From Puniceicoccales bacterium Verruco_02 (lineage in GTDB: Bacteria > Verrucomicrobiota > Verrucomicrobiia > Opitutales > Oceanipulchritudinaceae): a stretch of 64,000 nucleotides of DNA. A program made the position numbers and the translations under genes. The stretch lies in the NCBI GenBank assembly GCA_001604585.1, contig LVBW01000008.1, forward strand, positions 1 to 64,000, written 5' to 3'. Every line of letters begins with the position of its first letter. Position 1 is the stretch's first letter. Under the pieces are notes generated by a model. The model did not search any database, was not told the origin of the DNA, and saw nothing but the letters and a program-made list of their open reading frames with translations. Below, one piece after another: positions 47,896 through 56,715 of this stretch.

Positions 47896-49473
47896 TCAAA
47901 ACAGTGAGAAATCTGCGAACACGGTAGCATTGTTCCGTGCCGTCCAAACTTTGTCTGGAAAATTGCGAATGAGCACCAGTCCGCTGTGCCGTTCTTTTTC
48001 CATGTCCGGCTCGGGGTTTGTGAGAAAATCGTCCTCGTAGCCCGTCCCAGGGTCTTCGACCATGAGGCGCACAGTGCGGGCCGCAGGGCTGTAATGGATG
48101 TGAAAGCGGGCCTTGAGAACCCGCAGCCTAGAGCAGCCATGCCGAAGGGCGTTGAGCAGGGCCTCGCGCGCTGTGATGAGTAGAGCGTAGAGCTTGTCCT
48201 CGCCTAGGCTGGGAACAGCGTATGCCACACTGCGAGCCCAGTAATCCTCGATGGCGTCGATCTCCTTTTCGGAGTCTCCGGGGTAGTCCTCCATCAGGAC
48301 GGGGAAAAATGAGCCTTCGGCACAGTCGTCCATGCGCAGGCGAACGAGCATTATGTCGTCGTCGGCATCGGCCAGAAGCTCCTCGCGCTGCGCCTCGCTG
48401 GCCTGAGAGATGCGGCAGGCGAGGGCCAGCGCGCTGATGCGGCGGGCACGGGCAAAGTCCTCAAGCCCGTCGCTGTAACAGAGTAGCGAGCAGCCCCGTG
48501 TGCAGTCCACATACTCGATGTAAGTTTCCGGATCTTCGTAAAGGCCGAGCGGGCAGTTGCCGCTGCCAAGCGTACGGCTTGTGGCATCGGCTCTTGTCAG
48601 GACTGGTGGGGGAAGGCCGTTGTTGTGGAACCTAAGCCTTCCGCGGCTCTTGTCCAACTCCATGAACATGGCGCATACAGAGGCCTCGGGGGCCATGTCC
48701 ATGCTGTCGCCAAGCTCGCGATCGTTCCACTTTTCCAGAAGGAAGCTGTTTACCTCCCGCATCATGTCCAAAGAGCTGAGCGCGCCTCGGGCCATGCCGT
48801 GCACTGCGCCGTGGAAAAATGCCGATATGTAGGCCGCGTCAAGGTTATGCCCTGCCACGTCGGCAAGGATGAGCAATGTGCCCCCGTCCTGGCGGGTGTG
48901 ACAGGAGACAAAGTCTCCACCCGCCTGATGCATCGGCCGGGAGACAAAATTGACCCAAGGCAAATCCCGTATGCCTGTGATGCGCAGCATGTAACCCTGC
49001 ACAACGCCCACCTGCTTCACATCGTGCTCGGCACGGGCACGGCGGCGCGAGATGCGCGTCTGGCGGACGCCGTGCGCAAGGGCCTGCCCGAGTAGATCCA
49101 TCTGCACGGGCTTGCGCAATACGTCCACGGCTCCCTCGCGAATCATTGCGGACACGTCCTCGTGGCTAGCGTAGCCGGTGTTGACAATAATTGACAAATC
49201 CCCGTCGAAGTGGCGCAGCCAACGCAATAGGTCCAAACCGCTGCGACCGGGCATTTTGTAGTCGCTTAGCACGCATTGGAAAGTGTGCGTGCCCTGACGG
49301 GTCAGGATGCCCTCGGCCTCGTCCACATTGGATGCCACCGTCACCTCGTAGCCGAAGGTCGATACCACAGTCTGCAACATCTCCAAGAGGGCCAGCTCGT
49401 CGTCGATGATGAGGACATGGTCCACCGGCCTGCTAACTCGGGCAACCTGCCTGCCGTCTGGTGTCAGAAACAT
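47896..49473 (-). CDS. Response regulator with PP2C phosphatase and RsbW-like kinase domains (HsbR/CrsR architecture)
   Basis: A 525-residue three-domain partner-switch regulator. The receiver (18-135) has IIDDE, phosphoacceptor Asp in CVLSDYKMPGRSG and RKP Lys. The SpoIIE-type PP2C domain (about 185-385) shows AGGDFVSC, ILADVAGHNLDAA, CYSDGLEDF and a closing DDIMLVRLRM, so all metal-binding Asp positions look filled. The HATPase domain (about 400-525) has EALLNALRHG with the N-box Asn, VEDPGTGYEDD and a SGLVLIRN lid. The same order occurs in Pseudomonas HsbR and Shewanella CrsR, which switch between dephosphorylating and phosphorylating a STAS partner according to receiver phosphorylation. 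That partner is encoded next (47449-47790). The start is taken at ATG 49473 (MFLTPDGRQVARV); a TTG start at 49512 is possible. Confidence 0.9.
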   Translation of the reverse strand: MFLTPDGRQVARVSRPVDHVLIIDDELALLEMLQTVVSTFGYEVTVASNVDEAEGILTRQGTHTFQCVLSDYKMPGRSGLDLLRWLRHFDGDLSIIVNTGYASHEDVSAMIREGAVDVLRKPVQMDLLGQALAHGVRQTRISRRRARAEHDVKQVGVVQGYMLRITGIRDLPWVNFVSRPMHQAGGDFVSCHTRQDGGTLLILADVAGHNLDAAYISAFFHGAVHGMARGALSSLDMMREVNSFLLEKWNDRELGDSMDMAPEASVCAMFMELDKSRGRLRFHNNGLPPPVLTRADATSRTLGSGNCPLGLYEDPETYIEYVDCTRGCSLLCYSDGLEDFARARRISALALACRISQASEAQREELLADADDDIMLVRLRMDDCAEGSFFPVLMEDYPGDSEKEIDAIEDYWARSVAYAVPSLGEDKLYALLITAREALLNALRHGCSRLRVLKARFHIHYSPAARTVRLMVEDPGTGYEDDFLTNPEPDMEKERHSGLVLIRNFPDKVWTARNNATVFADFSLF

Positions 49474-49941
49474 ATGCTGGAGAAAATGGATAAGGGGGCA
49501 AACACCGACCAAGGGGGAGGGGGGAGCGGATACTCGCAGAAACGCGGCGCATATGAGGCGGCGAGTCTCAAGCGCTCACACAACTATGAGCATACTCGGA
49601 CGAAGGCAACACCTTATAAAGGCCCACTCTGCAAACTTGCTTGGAAATGGCAATAGACAGCCCCCTTCACTGCACCTAAGTTCAGGTATTGCAGGGGGTG
49701 GAATCATCGTACATTCTACGACCTGAACAAAGCCCGCACCCCATCCTCTCATCAGGCCCAATTGTAACAAAGTGTCTCATCCGGAAATAAGGTCTTGCAC
49801 CTAGACGGACCCTTAATACTATCTCAAGGCAAACTGCCTGCGCCACCCCACCCCGACCGAGGCCAGCAACAAGACGCCCTGTACCGAAATCATTGATAAT
49901 CATTCAGAAGGGCGATAATCCCGAAGACAGGAACCATAGCC
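49474..49941. other. Divergent intergenic region
   Basis: A 468-base region between two divergent genes, presumably with promoters for both. I see no gene. Near the coiled-coil gene there is a direct repeat AATCATT-GAT-AATCATT (49888-49904) with a 10-base period. A CCCCC/GGGGG pairing around 49660-49698 could form an imperfect hairpin. No clear sigma-70 or sigma-54 promoter was recognised. Confidence 0.5.
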
Positions 49942-52900
49942 ATGTCCCCAAAGAAGATACTCGTCCTGAAGCAAGACGCCACCGTAAGAAAACTGCTCAG
50001 TCTTCTTTTTTCGGACCGTGGCTGTGTCCTAAGCTGCCATGCAGAGCTTGAAAGCGCCCTTTCCGCCATAGCCGCCCAGCCACAAGATCTTTGCATAGTG
50101 GACCTTTGCGAAGGTGACGACAAGCTGGCATGGGTACGCGCCGTCAAGGACAAGACACCCGGGGTGCCCGTTGTAATAGTATCCTCGCGCCTTGACCTTC
50201 GCACTGCGGTGGAGGCAATGCGCCTTGGAATAGCAGACAGCCAGTACGACGATCTGGACATAGGCGAGTTTTCCGGGACCATATCGGGCCTACTTGGAAT
50301 AGCCAAAAACGACTTCATAAGCCCCGAGGAACTCAAGTCGCTTACGCGCATCTTCGGCGCTGCACACAGCAATGCGGAGTATTCCCCGCGCCAGCGCAAC
50401 AAAACCCTTGTCGAAAGCGGAGCGAACGCCGAGCAGATGGCCGCCGTCCGCAAAGAGGCAGAGGCCCTTCTGGCCCGCCTGCAAAGCGACAGGGCCAGCC
50501 TCCAGAACAAGGAGGCGGAGCTGACCCGCTTGCAGCGCGAACTAGACAGCGCCAAGGAGCTGTGGACAACGCGCGAGGCAGAGATAGAGCAAGTCGAAAA
50601 ACAGGCCAACGAACGCATACTTGCCCTGCGCGAGGAGCAGAAGGCACTGGGCGGACAGCAAGACCGCCTTACAGAGCGCATCGCAAAGCTCGGCCTCGAA
50701 AACAAGACCCTTTCCCAGCAGCGCGACGGCCTTCAGGCCCGCACCGAGAAACTCAAGGCCGAGGTGGAGGCCCAGTCTGTAGCCGTTCAGGAACTGGAAG
50801 CACGGCAAGCCAAGGCCCAGAGCGCACTGGACGAAATCGAAAAGCGCCAGAAAGCCATCGACGAAGAGCGCCGCCAGCATCAGGAAGCCCTCGCCAAGCT
50901 CAAGAACGAGGAGCAACTCTGCGCCGTGCGCCTAGCAGAGTTTCAGGAACAAATGCAGGCCTCCCGCCGCGAGCTTGAGGCCGAGACGCGCAAACGCGCG
51001 CAGGAACTAGTCTCCCGCGAGAGCGCACTTGCCAAGGCCCTCGAAGAGGTGAAACGACGCGAGGAAGAGGTCAGCAAGGCCGAAGTTCGCAAGATAGAGG
51101 CCGAGCAGGCCCTCAAGAAGCTGGCCCAGGAAAGCGAACTTATAGAAGTTGAGCGCATCAGCCTGAGCGAGGAAACCGTCCGCCTGCGCAAACAGCAGCA
51201 GGAATTTGAAGCGGTGCGCAAGGCCTTCGATCAGCAAAAGGCCATGAGCGAGGCCGAACTGGAAGCCGCGAACGCAGAGCTAAAGTCCGCCCGCGAGAAG
51301 TTTGAAAAAATACAGGCCCAGTTCGAAAACGACCGCCACAGCGCCCTTGCCGACCTGAAGGCCCAGAACAAGGCCATCTTCGAGGAAAGTGCAAAACTCG
51401 AAGCCACCCGCAAAGCCTTCGCACAGGAGCAGGAAATTATCCGTGCCGAGTTCGAGGCACGCACTCAGGCCCAGCGCAAGGAAAACGCCGAAGAGCGCAA
51501 GATAATCGAGGAAGAGGAGCAGCGCATCCAGCAACTGGCCAAAGATCAGGAAGCAAACCGCCTCCTGCTAGACACCCAGCGCGAGGAACAGCAGCAGCGC
51601 GAAAAGACCCTCTCGCAAGCCGAGGAAGACTTTGCCACCCGCGAGCTGGAGCTTGCGCAAAAGGAAAAGAACAACGCCCAGCAACAGCGCGAACTGGACC
51701 GCCGCCAGAGCGACTTTGAACAGCAGCGCCGCAAATACGAAGAAGAGCTATCCGAACGCGAAACAACGCTCCAAATAGAACAGGGCGAACTCAAGCGCCG
51801 TGCCGAGACGCTCTTTGCGCAGGAAATGGACCTGCAACAGCGCGAAGCCCTCGTGGCCGACCTAGACGCGCGCAAGGCCGGTGCCGAAAGAGCCATCGCC
51901 CAGCTGGAACAGCAGCGTAGCCTGCTCGAAATTGAAAGGGCCAGCTTCGAAGACGAAGTAAAGAGCTTCAACCAGCGCCAACAGGCCCTCGCCGCCGAGC
52001 GCAAAGCCTTCGAAAACGAGCGCGAAATAGCCAACGCCGAACTGGAAGCTGCCCGCGCCGAAATCGAGGCCGAAAAGGCGGGCATAGACAAGCGCCGCCA
52101 GCGCCTTGAGGAAGACCGCCACGCGGCCCTAGCCCAGCTTAAAGAGCAGAACAGGAAATTTGCCGAACAGGCCGAACAGCTCGAAGCCGAACGCACGGAC
52201 TTCCAACTGCGCAGGACAAAAGAAACTGCCGAGTGGGAAGAGCGCGTGCAGGTGGAGACGCTTGAACTGACGGGACTACGCGAGAGCGCCACACGCAAGC
52301 AGGCCGAGGCAGAGGAAATCCTCAAGCGCATGAACAAGGAACGCGCCCTGTTCGAAGTGCAGGCCGAGGAACACCACGCCCGAGAACAACACATCACCGA
52401 AACCGAAGCCCGACTGGCCGAGGAAAAGAAGAAGCTGGCCGAGGACAAGACCCGCGCCGAGGAACGCGCCGCCAAGATAGAGCAGCAGATAGCCGAGTTC
52501 TCCCGCCAGCGCCGCGAGATGGAAATGTCCCTCATCGACAGGGAAACTGGCATCGCCGTACGCGAAAAGGGCCTTGGAGAGCGCGAAAACGCCCTTCAGC
52601 ACCTTGCCAAGGAAATTGCCGAAGGTCAGCAGAGACTCGAAGCCATCGACAAGCGCCAGAACGAGATACACGATCAGATGGTCGCCCTCGAAAGAAAGCG
52701 CAAAGACATCGAGGAAGAGAACAAGAAGCTGAAAGTCGAAGTCGAAAAGCTCGAACAACGCCGCGAAATCTTTGACAAAGCCTGCCGCGACTTTGAAAAC
52801 AGCCGCGAAAAGAAGCTCTTGGAAATCGAGTCCGAACGCGAGATGACAAAGAACCGCGCCCGCGACCTCGAAGCGCGCGAGAAAAAGAACGAGAAGGAGC

Positions 52901-53565
52901 GTCATGAGCTGGAAAACATGATGGACACCTTCAAGCAGGACCGTCTGCATCTGGACCAGGAACTGAAGAGTTTCGAAATCCGCCGCAAGGATCAGGAAAA
53001 GGAACTCTGGAAACTCCGTGGCGACATCGAGCAGGAACGCGCCGAGCTGGAAAAGGAACGCGCACGCATCGACAACGAGCGCAAGGAGATACAGGAATCC
53101 TCCATGAAGGCTCTCGAAACCGAGAAACGCATACGCGAGGAACAGGCCGTACTGCGCCGCCAGAAGCTCGACCACCTGAAAAAAGCTCAGGAACTGGCCG
53201 AGGAGAGCGATCAGATCTCGCAGGCACAGGCCCGCATAGCCAAGGAACAGCGCGAGTTGGAAGCTCTCAAGGCAGACGCGGACAGTATCTTCGAAGCCAA
53301 GAAGGACGAACTGCGCAGGGAAATGGCGCAGGAGGTGGAAGCTTCGCTCGAAGCACGCAAGCGCAAGATCGAGGAACAGCTCGACGAGCTGGAAGCCACC
53401 AAGAAGGAAATCGCCCATCAGCAGAAAAAGCTCATCGAAGAGAGCCGACGCCTCTTGGAGCGCGAGGAAGCGGTCGTGCAGATGGAGGACAACCTGCGCG
53501 CCTCCGGCAAGAGCGGAAACTCCGGCGAAAAGCCCGGTGGTGGCAAGCTCAACGCCGCAGGATAG
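49942..53565 (+). CDS. Giant coiled-coil protein with N-terminal pseudo-receiver (AglZ/FrzS-like architecture)
   Basis: A 1207-residue cytoplasmic protein. Residues 1-120 follow the receiver fold (KILVLKQDATVRKLLSLLF, LCIVDLCEGDD, VPVVIVSSRLDLRTAVEAMR). Asp54 is present, but the acidic pair is Lys-Gln and the switch Lys is lost (SQYDDLD), so it is probably a pseudo-receiver. From about 163 to 1190 the sequence is an almost unbroken Glu/Gln/Arg/Ala-rich coiled coil with heptad-like repeats (many E-R-E, E-A-E, Q-R-R runs), long enough for an extended rod of more than 100 nm if continuous. A short Gly-rich tail ends it. In Myxococcus, AglZ and FrzS join a pseudo-receiver to a long coiled coil and act in motility and polarity; the similarity is in layout, not demonstrated homology. 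A modest AGGAAC Shine-Dalgarno precedes the ATG. Confidence 0.85.
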   Translation: MSPKKILVLKQDATVRKLLSLLFSDRGCVLSCHAELESALSAIAAQPQDLCIVDLCEGDDKLAWVRAVKDKTPGVPVVIVSSRLDLRTAVEAMRLGIADSQYDDLDIGEFSGTISGLLGIAKNDFISPEELKSLTRIFGAAHSNAEYSPRQRNKTLVESGANAEQMAAVRKEAEALLARLQSDRASLQNKEAELTRLQRELDSAKELWTTREAEIEQVEKQANERILALREEQKALGGQQDRLTERIAKLGLENKTLSQQRDGLQARTEKLKAEVEAQSVAVQELEARQAKAQSALDEIEKRQKAIDEERRQHQEALAKLKNEEQLCAVRLAEFQEQMQASRRELEAETRKRAQELVSRESALAKALEEVKRREEEVSKAEVRKIEAEQALKKLAQESELIEVERISLSEETVRLRKQQQEFEAVRKAFDQQKAMSEAELEAANAELKSAREKFEKIQAQFENDRHSALADLKAQNKAIFEESAKLEATRKAFAQEQEIIRAEFEARTQAQRKENAEERKIIEEEEQRIQQLAKDQEANRLLLDTQREEQQQREKTLSQAEEDFATRELELAQKEKNNAQQQRELDRRQSDFEQQRRKYEEELSERETTLQIEQGELKRRAETLFAQEMDLQQREALVADLDARKAGAERAIAQLEQQRSLLEIERASFEDEVKSFNQRQQALAAERKAFENEREIANAELEAARAEIEAEKAGIDKRRQRLEEDRHAALAQLKEQNRKFAEQAEQLEAERTDFQLRRTKETAEWEERVQVETLELTGLRESATRKQAEAEEILKRMNKERALFEVQAEEHHAREQHITETEARLAEEKKKLAEDKTRAEERAAKIEQQIAEFSRQRREMEMSLIDRETGIAVREKGLGERENALQHLAKEIAEGQQRLEAIDKRQNEIHDQMVALERKRKDIEEENKKLKVEVEKLEQRREIFDKACRDFENSREKKLLEIESEREMTKNRARDLEAREKKNEKERHELENMMDTFKQDRLHLDQELKSFEIRRKDQEKELWKLRGDIEQERAELEKERARIDNERKEIQESSMKALETEKRIREEQAVLRRQKLDHLKKAQELAEESDQISQAQARIAKEQRELEALKADADSIFEAKKDELRREMAQEVEASLEARKRKIEEQLDELEATKKEIAHQQKKLIEESRRLLEREEAVVQMEDNLRASGKSGNSGEKPGGGKLNAAG

Positions 53566-53739
53566 CCGCAAGAGCCTTGCAGGGCCATATCTTGGCATCG
53601 TGGCTGCGCATACACAGATGCGGCAAAGTGGCCCGTACTCACGTATAGACAGCCGCGTCATTACATTCGCGCTTCCCTTTTGCCGCCGTTTCTGCGCGAA
53701 TAGACGGCTTTCCATTCAAAGGGACACAAAATATCCACA

Positions 53740-54039
53740 ATGCCGACAGAACTTAACAGCCGCCAACGCGCCCGTATGCGCGGACTGGCCATGAACCTAA
53801 AAAGCCTTGCAAGCATAGGCCGTCAGGGACTCACCCCCGGCGCCATCCGCGAGATAAGCTCTGCCCTAGACCGCGACGAGCTGATAAAGGTGCGCGTAAC
53901 AGCGGACGAGCGCGAGGCGCGGGCCGCCCTGATGGAGGAAATCGCCACCCAGACCGGAGCCTGCCTCTGCGGAGCCACGGGCAACACTGCCGTGTACTTC
54001 CGCCCATCAGACAAAAAGCTCATCTCGCCCGGCGACTGA
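53740..54039 (+). CDS. yhbY: YhbY-type CRM-domain RNA-binding protein
   Basis: A 99-residue single CRM (CRS1-YhbY) domain protein that associates with precursor large ribosomal subunits in bacteria. It starts LNSRQRARMRGLAMNLKSLA, has GRQGLTPG in the place of the family's GxxG-type RNA-binding loop, then IREISSALDRDELIKVRV, and ends TGNTAVYFRPSDKK. The length agrees with the family (about 97). Seven bases separate it from the downstream tRNA-dihydrouridine synthase gene, so the two make an RNA-maturation pair on one transcript. Confidence 0.94.
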   Translation: MPTELNSRQRARMRGLAMNLKSLASIGRQGLTPGAIREISSALDRDELIKVRVTADEREARAALMEEIATQTGACLCGATGNTAVYFRPSDKKLISPGD

Positions 54040-54046
54040 TAGTTCC

Positions 54047-55114
54047 ATGCCCCTTGCCCTGCCAGCGCAGATAACCCCCGGTCAGCCGCCGACGGCACTG
54101 GCCCCGATGCAGGACATAACAGGCGCCAGCTTCATGCGCCTGCTGGGCCGCTGCGGGCCGCCAGACTACTACTTTACCGAGTATTACAGGGTTCACGAAA
54201 GCTCTCGCCTCGATGTGGACATCGCGCGAGCGATCGAACTCAACGACACGGGCCGCCCCATATTCGCCCAGCTGATAGGCGAAGACCCCTTCCACATGGG
54301 CCGTGCCGCGCGGGAACTGGCCCGCCTGCCCATCGCGGGCATAGACCTTAACCTCGGCTGTCCGGCCCCAAAGGTTTACCGCAAGAACGTGGGCGGGGGT
54401 CTATTGCGCGACCCTGCGCAGGTGGACCGCATACTGGCAGTGCTTAGAGAGGAAAGCCCGGGCACTCTGAGCGTCAAGATGCGCTACGGCTTTGATGGAG
54501 ATGAGAACTTCGACACTTTCATGGAAATGTTCGCCCGGCACAGTGTGGACCTTGTCAGCCTGCACGCCCGCAGCGTCCGCCAGCTATACCGCGGCAGCCC
54601 GGACTACTCCTACATCGCGCGTGCTGTGAATGCCCTGCCCTGCCCGGTCCTAGCCAACGGGGATCTATCAAGTGCGGAAAAGGCCGCCGCTGTCTTGGCA
54701 CAAAGCGAGGCACACGGCGCGATGATAGGCCGCCCGGCGGTGCGTAACCCTTGGATATTCCGCCAGTTCCGAGAACTTAAGGCAGGTGGGGAAGTCTTCC
54801 GCCCGACTCTGGCCGACGTGCGCTCATACATCGAGCTTCTCTGGGAAGTGACCGACGAGCCGGGTCTTTCAGACGACAAGCACATCCCGCGCATGAAAAA
54901 GCTGCTCAACTTTGTGGCTCTGGGCGTGGACGGAGAGGGGGCCTTCCTGCGGGCGATGCGCCTCTCGGCGAGCGGTGCGGAACTGATGGCAATCTGCGAC
55001 GAGCACCTTGTGAACAAGGGGCGCTCCGCCCTACCCTTCGCGCCAGACGCCCACCCGAACCTGATAGCAAGGCCCAACCACGAAGGCCCGCTGGAAGATA
55101 GCTGCGAGGGCTGA
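54047..55114 (+). CDS. tRNA-dihydrouridine synthase
   Basis: A 355-residue FMN enzyme that reduces uridines in the tRNA D-loop using NADPH. The TIM-barrel begins with the FMN-binding LAPMQDITGASFMR, then IFAQLIGEDPFHMGRAA, DLNLGCPAPKVYRKNVGGGL with the catalytic Cys in the loop, SVKMRYGF, SLHARSVRQLYRG, VLANGDLSS and GAMIGRPAVRNPWIFRQF. The C-terminal helical tRNA-binding domain is present. Which Dus subfamily it belongs to, and so which uridine it reduces, is not clear. It converges on the SpoIIE phosphatase gene, 39 bases away. Confidence 0.94.
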   Translation: MPLALPAQITPGQPPTALAPMQDITGASFMRLLGRCGPPDYYFTEYYRVHESSRLDVDIARAIELNDTGRPIFAQLIGEDPFHMGRAARELARLPIAGIDLNLGCPAPKVYRKNVGGGLLRDPAQVDRILAVLREESPGTLSVKMRYGFDGDENFDTFMEMFARHSVDLVSLHARSVRQLYRGSPDYSYIARAVNALPCPVLANGDLSSAEKAAAVLAQSEAHGAMIGRPAVRNPWIFRQFRELKAGGEVFRPTLADVRSYIELLWEVTDEPGLSDDKHIPRMKKLLNFVALGVDGEGAFLRAMRLSASGAELMAICDEHLVNKGRSALPFAPDAHPNLIARPNHEGPLEDSCEG

Positions 55115-55128
55115 GAGCCAGACTAAGG

Positions 55129-55147
55129 GGCGGCCAACAGCGCCGCC
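55129..55147. terminator. Weak hairpin between convergent genes
   Basis: GGCGGC (55129-55134) pairs with GCCGCC (55142-55147) around a 7-base loop in the 39-base convergent gap. No T-run follows on either strand, so terminator function is uncertain. Confidence 0.3.
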
Positions 55148-55153
55148 AACACG

Positions 55154-56590
55154 CTATATATGCTTGATGGTAAGCATTGTAACATCGTCGCCCTGTCCCC
55201 TGCCCTCGGAAAAGTACACCACGCGATCGAATATGGTGTGATTTATATGCTGGGCCGTGTGGGAGCGAAGCTCCTTGATGGACTCCATCAGACGCAAAGA
55301 GCCGTACTGCGCTCCTTGCTGGTTCGATGTCTCGGTAATGCCATCAGTGTAGAACACCAATATCTCGCCCTTGTCGAAGGGAATGGTCTTCTCTTCCACG
55401 ACGCGGTCGAAGAGCTTCTCTCCGGCCATACCAAGGGCCATGCCGTCGGACTCAACAAAGACCGGCTCCATATCCCCATCCGCACCCTTGCGCAGTAGTA
55501 TGGGTAGCTCGTGCCCGGCGCGGGCTATCGTGACGCAACTCTCGGCTATGTCCACGATTGCGTACAGCATCGTAACGAACATGTCGCGGCGCATCTCCTC
55601 GCGCATTATGGAGTTAAGATCGGAAAGAACGCGTGCTGGCGATATGCCGCTGCGGGCCAGATGGCGCAGATTGCTCTGGCAAATGGCCATCAGCAGCGAG
55701 GCAGGCACGCCCTTGCCAGAGACATCCGCTATGGCCACGCCCACCCTGTTCTCGTCGATAATGAACACATCGTAGAGGTCGCCCCCCACCTTCTGTGCGG
55801 GCAGATACAGGGCCGCCATGTCAAGAGATGGGCAGCGGGGCATGTGCTTGGGCAGGAGCATGGACTGTATGCTGCTGGCAAGGGCCAGATCCACGTCCAT
55901 CTTGTTGCGCTCCAGCTGGGCCTCCATCAGGTCGATGTTGTGAATGGCCAGGCCCGCCTGTTCGCCGATGCTAAGGGCCAGCGAGTAGTCGTTCTGGTTG
56001 AAAGGCACGCTGTCGGCAGGGTTTGCTATGGCAAGGACCGCAATCAGGCGCTTTTGAAAGCGGATGGGCACGGCCATGAAGCTGCGCGTGGCAAGCGCCG
56101 GATCCTCCATTGGCACAATGCGCGGGTCTGTGGATGCGTCGGCTAGTAGAACACCATTCCCCGTGGCTGCCACGCTGCCCACTATGCCCTGCCCAACGGC
56201 TATGCGTTGGGCACGCAGTATGCCCTCGATGAAGCGGGAGCGGGTGGAAATTTGCATATTTGTGCCCTTGGGCAAGTGTCCCTGCGGTGGGAACAGGCCC
56301 TCGACGGCCACGGCCACAAGCTCCTGCCCGCGTAGCTCGAACACGCAGGCACTTAGCGCGCCGGTGCTGATGACGGCGGAATGAACCACGCGGCGAAACA
56401 TCTCCTCGCGCCCCACGCCCTCGCCAATCGCCTCGACAAAGCTGTGCATGAACTGGAGCAGCATCTGCCGCTCCTGCGCATGAAGTTGCCTCTCCTCCTC
56501 CAGTCGCATCACCCAGCGACGCCAACGCATGGCGCACAAAGACGCCATTAGCGACAGGGAGACAAATACGATCAGAACGGAAATGAGCAT
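55154..56590 (-). CDS. Membrane-anchored GAF - SpoIIE/RsbU-type PP2C phosphatase
   Basis: A 478-residue protein. One N-terminal membrane helix (MLISVLIVFVSLSLMASLCA) is followed by a short coiled coil, a GAF domain (about 55-220; GVGREEMFRRVVHSAVISTG, MAVPIRFQKRLIAVLAIANP) and a SpoIIE-type PP2C domain (about 245-478). Metal sites are present: VGGDLYDVFI, AIADVSGKGVPASLLMA, LVFYTDGITETSN and GQGDDVTMLTI. Such enzymes dephosphorylate STAS anti-anti-sigma proteins in partner-switching pathways. The STAS gene 125 bases upstream on the same strand is the obvious substrate. No RsbW-like kinase is encoded beside this pair; the only one in the window is in the protein at 47896-49473, so cross-talk is possible. 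Confidence 0.92.
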   Translation of the reverse strand: MLISVLIVFVSLSLMASLCAMRWRRWVMRLEEERQLHAQERQMLLQFMHSFVEAIGEGVGREEMFRRVVHSAVISTGALSACVFELRGQELVAVAVEGLFPPQGHLPKGTNMQISTRSRFIEGILRAQRIAVGQGIVGSVAATGNGVLLADASTDPRIVPMEDPALATRSFMAVPIRFQKRLIAVLAIANPADSVPFNQNDYSLALSIGEQAGLAIHNIDLMEAQLERNKMDVDLALASSIQSMLLPKHMPRCPSLDMAALYLPAQKVGGDLYDVFIIDENRVGVAIADVSGKGVPASLLMAICQSNLRHLARSGISPARVLSDLNSIMREEMRRDMFVTMLYAIVDIAESCVTIARAGHELPILLRKGADGDMEPVFVESDGMALGMAGEKLFDRVVEEKTIPFDKGEILVFYTDGITETSNQQGAQYGSLRLMESIKELRSHTAQHINHTIFDRVVYFSEGRGQGDDVTMLTIKHI

Positions 56591-56715
56591 ATCGAGGGAG
56601 GATGCAAATATACCTCCCCACGCATTGAGTTCAAGACCACTATCCAGTTGCGAAGCAAGGTTTTGTTTAGAACCCTGACGATGAAATCAACAAATTCCGC
56701 AACAAATCTCAACAA

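Noticed and set aside
49888..49904. Fur-box-like sequence TGATAATCATT before the coiled-coil gene
   Set aside because: Only about 12 of 19 Fur consensus positions match, and the neighbouring genes have no iron theme; it is better described as a direct repeat AATCATT with a 10-base period.
50430..53510. Repetitive GAGCGCGAA-like DNA resembling a tandem repeat or CRISPR-like array
   Set aside because: Periodicity is irregular and fully explained by Glu/Arg/Gln codons in a coiled coil; there are no constant-length repeats with unique spacers.
51546..53715. Two long open frames on the minus strand (335 and 479 codons) opposite the coiled-coil gene
   Set aside because: They are Ser/Arg- or Leu/Phe-rich mirror images of the Glu/Gln/Arg-rich codons of the plus-strand coiled coil, overlap each other, and show no domain; the coiled-coil frame explains the region.
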